From: Natronolimnobius sp. AArcel1
GTDB lineage: Archaea; Halobacteriota; Halobacteria; Halobacteriales; Natrialbaceae
Length of the DNA stretch: 64,000 bases
NCBI RefSeq assembly: GCF_011043775.1
Contig: NZ_JAAKXY010000002.1
Coordinates: 558,001 to 622,000, forward strand
Direction of reading: 5' to 3'
The stretch's first letter is position 1; each line of letters begins with the position of its first letter. Shown here piece after piece: positions 62,167 to 64,000 of the stretch. Under the pieces are notes generated by a model, which was given only the letters and a program-made list of their open reading frames with translations, was not told the origin of the DNA and searched no databases. Position numbers and translations under genes: made by a program.

Positions 62167-63711
62167 ATGACAGACCACACACCACACACGAACCACGACT
62201 CGAACCGACCAGCACCCGACCAGCCTCGAGCGAGCCGTCGCGGCGTTATGAAAGCGATCGGTGCCGGTGCTGCAGCCGCAACTCTCGGCATCGCCGGCAT
62301 CTCGCCGGCCGCAGCGACGCCCGACGTCTCCTTACCGACCGACGAGTTCGTCGAAACCGACGGCACCGAGTTCGTCATCGATGGCGAACCCGTCTACTTC
62401 AACGGCGCGAACAACTTCTGGATCACCGACGACGACGCGAACGCGGCGACCGAGGAGCGCGTCGACGCCGTCTTCGACCTCTTCGATGAGTTGGGAATCA
62501 ACCTCGTGCGCATCTGGGCCCACGGCGAGGCCAAGGAGGGCGAACTCGTCCTCCAGCCGGAACCCGGCGTCTACAACGAGGCGGCTCTCGAGCACCACGA
62601 TTACGTGATCGAGGCCGCCCGCGAGCGCGGGATGAAACTCATCGTCGCCTTAGTCGACAACTGGGACCACGAAGGCGGCATGCTCCAGTACGCCGAGTGG
62701 GCCGACGCGGAGTCGCGCTACGAGTTCTACACGATGGACGAGACTCGAGAGATGTACCGCAACCACGTCGAGACCATCCTCACGCGGGAGAATTCCTACA
62801 GCGGCCTCGAGTGGCGCGACGATCCCACAATTGCGATGTGGGAACTCGCGAACGAGCCCCGACTCGAGCAGGACGACGTCCCCAACGATATGGACGATCT
62901 CGAGCCGCCGGAACATCAGGAGATTCTCGGCGAGTGGATTCAGGAGATGTCGGCCTATATCAAAGACCTCGACGACAACCACCTCGTCTCGACGGGGTCG
63001 GAAGGCCACTACTACGGCCACTGGGAGGACGACTACCCGGACGACGACTGGGACGGCCAGGACTACCTCGAGCACCACTCCTACGACACGATTGACGCCG
63101 CCTCGTTCCACCTGTACCCCGACCACTGGGGCGACAACCCGGCAGATCCGGACGACCGGCTCTCCCTGCACGACGGCGCGGACTACATTACCGAGCGCGT
63201 CGAGGACGCACACAACGAACTGGGCATCCCGGCGTATCTCGGCGAGTTCAACGTCAATCTCTACGACCACGACCTCGAGACGCGCAATGAGTTCTTAGAG
63301 GAGTGGTACGACGCCGCCGATGCGGTCGACTGTAACGCCGTTATCCCGTGGCAGGTCGTCCTTGAGGACACGCAAGATCACGACGGCTTCCAGCTCTATG
63401 CGAGCGATTCGGGCTCCATCATCGAAGACTACGCCGAGGTCGTCGCTGAGAAAAGCGGTGACTGGGACGGTGACAACGGGAACGGCGACGAGGAAACAAT
63501 CGCCGTCGGCGAGTACAACACGACGGATACGACCAGCGATGGCCTGCACAACGATTTCACCGGTGATGGTGAGACGACCCACGACGACGTGACCGCCTTC
63601 TTTGAGAATCTCGAGGACGACGGCGTCCAGGACAATCCTGAGGCGTTCGACTTTGCCGAGAACGACGAACTCGGCTTTACGGACGTGGTTGAACTGCTCC
63701 GGCAGGTGTAG
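62167..63711 (+). CDS. Secreted GH5 (mannanase-like) hydrolase with dockerin-like module
   Basis: 514 residues. Tat signal ASRRGVMKAIGAGAAAATLG. Catalytic domain about residues 55-425: INLVRIWAHGEAKEGEL, acid/base Glu in AMWELANEPRLEQ and nucleophile Glu in AYLGEFNVNLYDHD, closest in pattern to GH5 beta-mannanases (NGANNFWI start). The C-terminal module repeats two calcium loops, DFTGDGETTHDD and DFAENDELGFTD, ending VELLRQV. Cleavage of mannan or related hemicellulose is inferred. Confidence 0.88.
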   Translation: MTDHTPHTNHDSNRPAPDQPRASRRGVMKAIGAGAAAATLGIAGISPAAATPDVSLPTDEFVETDGTEFVIDGEPVYFNGANNFWITDDDANAATEERVDAVFDLFDELGINLVRIWAHGEAKEGELVLQPEPGVYNEAALEHHDYVIEAARERGMKLIVALVDNWDHEGGMLQYAEWADAESRYEFYTMDETREMYRNHVETILTRENSYSGLEWRDDPTIAMWELANEPRLEQDDVPNDMDDLEPPEHQEILGEWIQEMSAYIKDLDDNHLVSTGSEGHYYGHWEDDYPDDDWDGQDYLEHHSYDTIDAASFHLYPDHWGDNPADPDDRLSLHDGADYITERVEDAHNELGIPAYLGEFNVNLYDHDLETRNEFLEEWYDAADAVDCNAVIPWQVVLEDTQDHDGFQLYASDSGSIIEDYAEVVAEKSGDWDGDNGNGDEETIAVGEYNTTDTTSDGLHNDFTGDGETTHDDVTAFFENLEDDGVQDNPEAFDFAENDELGFTDVVELLRQV

Positions 63712-63800
63712 TCACCGACTGTTCCGTCATGCTCCGGCGTGGTCCGGCTGACGGCGCGTGACGGCCCAACCCATTTTGGCGCGCCAGACGTTTCTCGAGC

Positions 63801-63998
63801 ATGCGCGGAACGTACAGATGCGACGACTGCAATGCCCATTTCAAGGCAACTCGGCGACAGTGTGGCGTCTGCGGGACGTGCGGGCTCGAGACGGATCGGA
63901 ATCGGTGTCCAAGTTGTGATACGAGCTACGACGATTCGACGACCCAGCGCTGTCAGCGCTGTGGATCCAGCGACGTCAAACTGATCGAGCGAGCGTAA
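63801..63998 (+). CDS. Small zinc-ribbon protein
   Basis: 65 residues with four CxxC-type pairs (CDDC, CGVCGTC, CPSC, CQRC), enough for two zinc sites, and little else. Tiny zinc-ribbon proteins of this kind are common in haloarchaea; RNA or protein binding is possible. Near the window's right end but complete (TAA at 63996-63998). Confidence 0.8.
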   Translation: MRGTYRCDDCNAHFKATRRQCGVCGTCGLETDRNRCPSCDTSYDDSTTQRCQRCGSSDVKLIERA

Positions 63999-64000
63999 CG

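Noticed and set aside
1-64000. CRISPR array, rRNA genes or a replication origin
   Set aside because: No regularly spaced direct repeats, no rRNA sequence and no ORB-type repeats next to a cdc6/orc1 gene were seen.

Overview
The window is a stretch of haloarchaeal chromosome (class Halobacteria, most likely order Natrialbales; the exact genus is inference). The signs are high GC with very frequent CTCGAG, acidic Asp/Glu-rich proteins, Tat twin-arginine signals on secreted proteins, TATA boxes (TTTAAG, TTTATA types) about 25-30 nt before start codons as expected for leaderless mRNAs, archaeal XPD-like helicase, Hjc, RadA and SRP54, and lysine/arginine synthesis on the LysW carrier protein.

Region 1 (1-11.4 kb) holds the 3'-truncated thrC, a toxin-antitoxin pair with a palindromic operator, and a complete nine-gene arginine (and possibly lysine) pathway on the minus strand: argG-argH, then argW(lysW)-argX-argC-argB-argD-argE-argF, mostly coupled by 1-4 nt overlaps. 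The very small argW gene (54 aa, C-terminal EDWGE) is the amino-group carrier. Region 2 (11.6-40.5 kb) is mixed housekeeping: a membrane-anchored winged-helix protein, a 2H phosphoesterase, an XPD/Rad3-type helicase, metabolic dehydrogenases, threonine aldolase, a methyltransferase, an HTH-10 regulator, an M29 aminopeptidase, UspA proteins, a TnpB insertion sequence interrupted by a 45-bp palindromic insertion, a cupredoxin-like lipoprotein, thiE-thiM, two rhodaneses, two aldo/keto reductases and a degenerate response regulator. Region 3 (40.5-44.6 kb) holds ffh (SRP54), a lipoprotein, an UPF0201/kinase pair and an intron-containing tRNA-Arg(TCT).

Region 4 (44.6-48.9 kb) is an AT-richer island starting at a duplicated 3' end of that tRNA. 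It carries a compact operon of three unrecognised genes, the last encoding a two-helix membrane anchor plus a beta-rich domain, a DUF2971 protein, and a candidate structured RNA with its own TATA box. Region 5 (49-57.8 kb) returns to core genes: zinc-finger protein, SufU/NifU-type scaffold, VapBC, RadA, PQQ beta-propeller protein, PspAB, SWIM protein, CBS protein, Hjc, CPBP protease and DoxX.

Region 6 (58-63.7 kb) is a polysaccharide-degradation cluster. Two Tat-exported GH5 enzymes and a third, signal-less carbohydrate-binding-like protein share a nearly identical C-terminal dockerin-like module of two calcium loops. A fourth Tat-exported protein shares the carbohydrate-binding-like domain and adds a large unknown domain. 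The most interesting items for follow-up are this dockerin cluster, the three-gene island cassette, the structured RNA and the small palindromic/duplicated elements that recur at gene ends.
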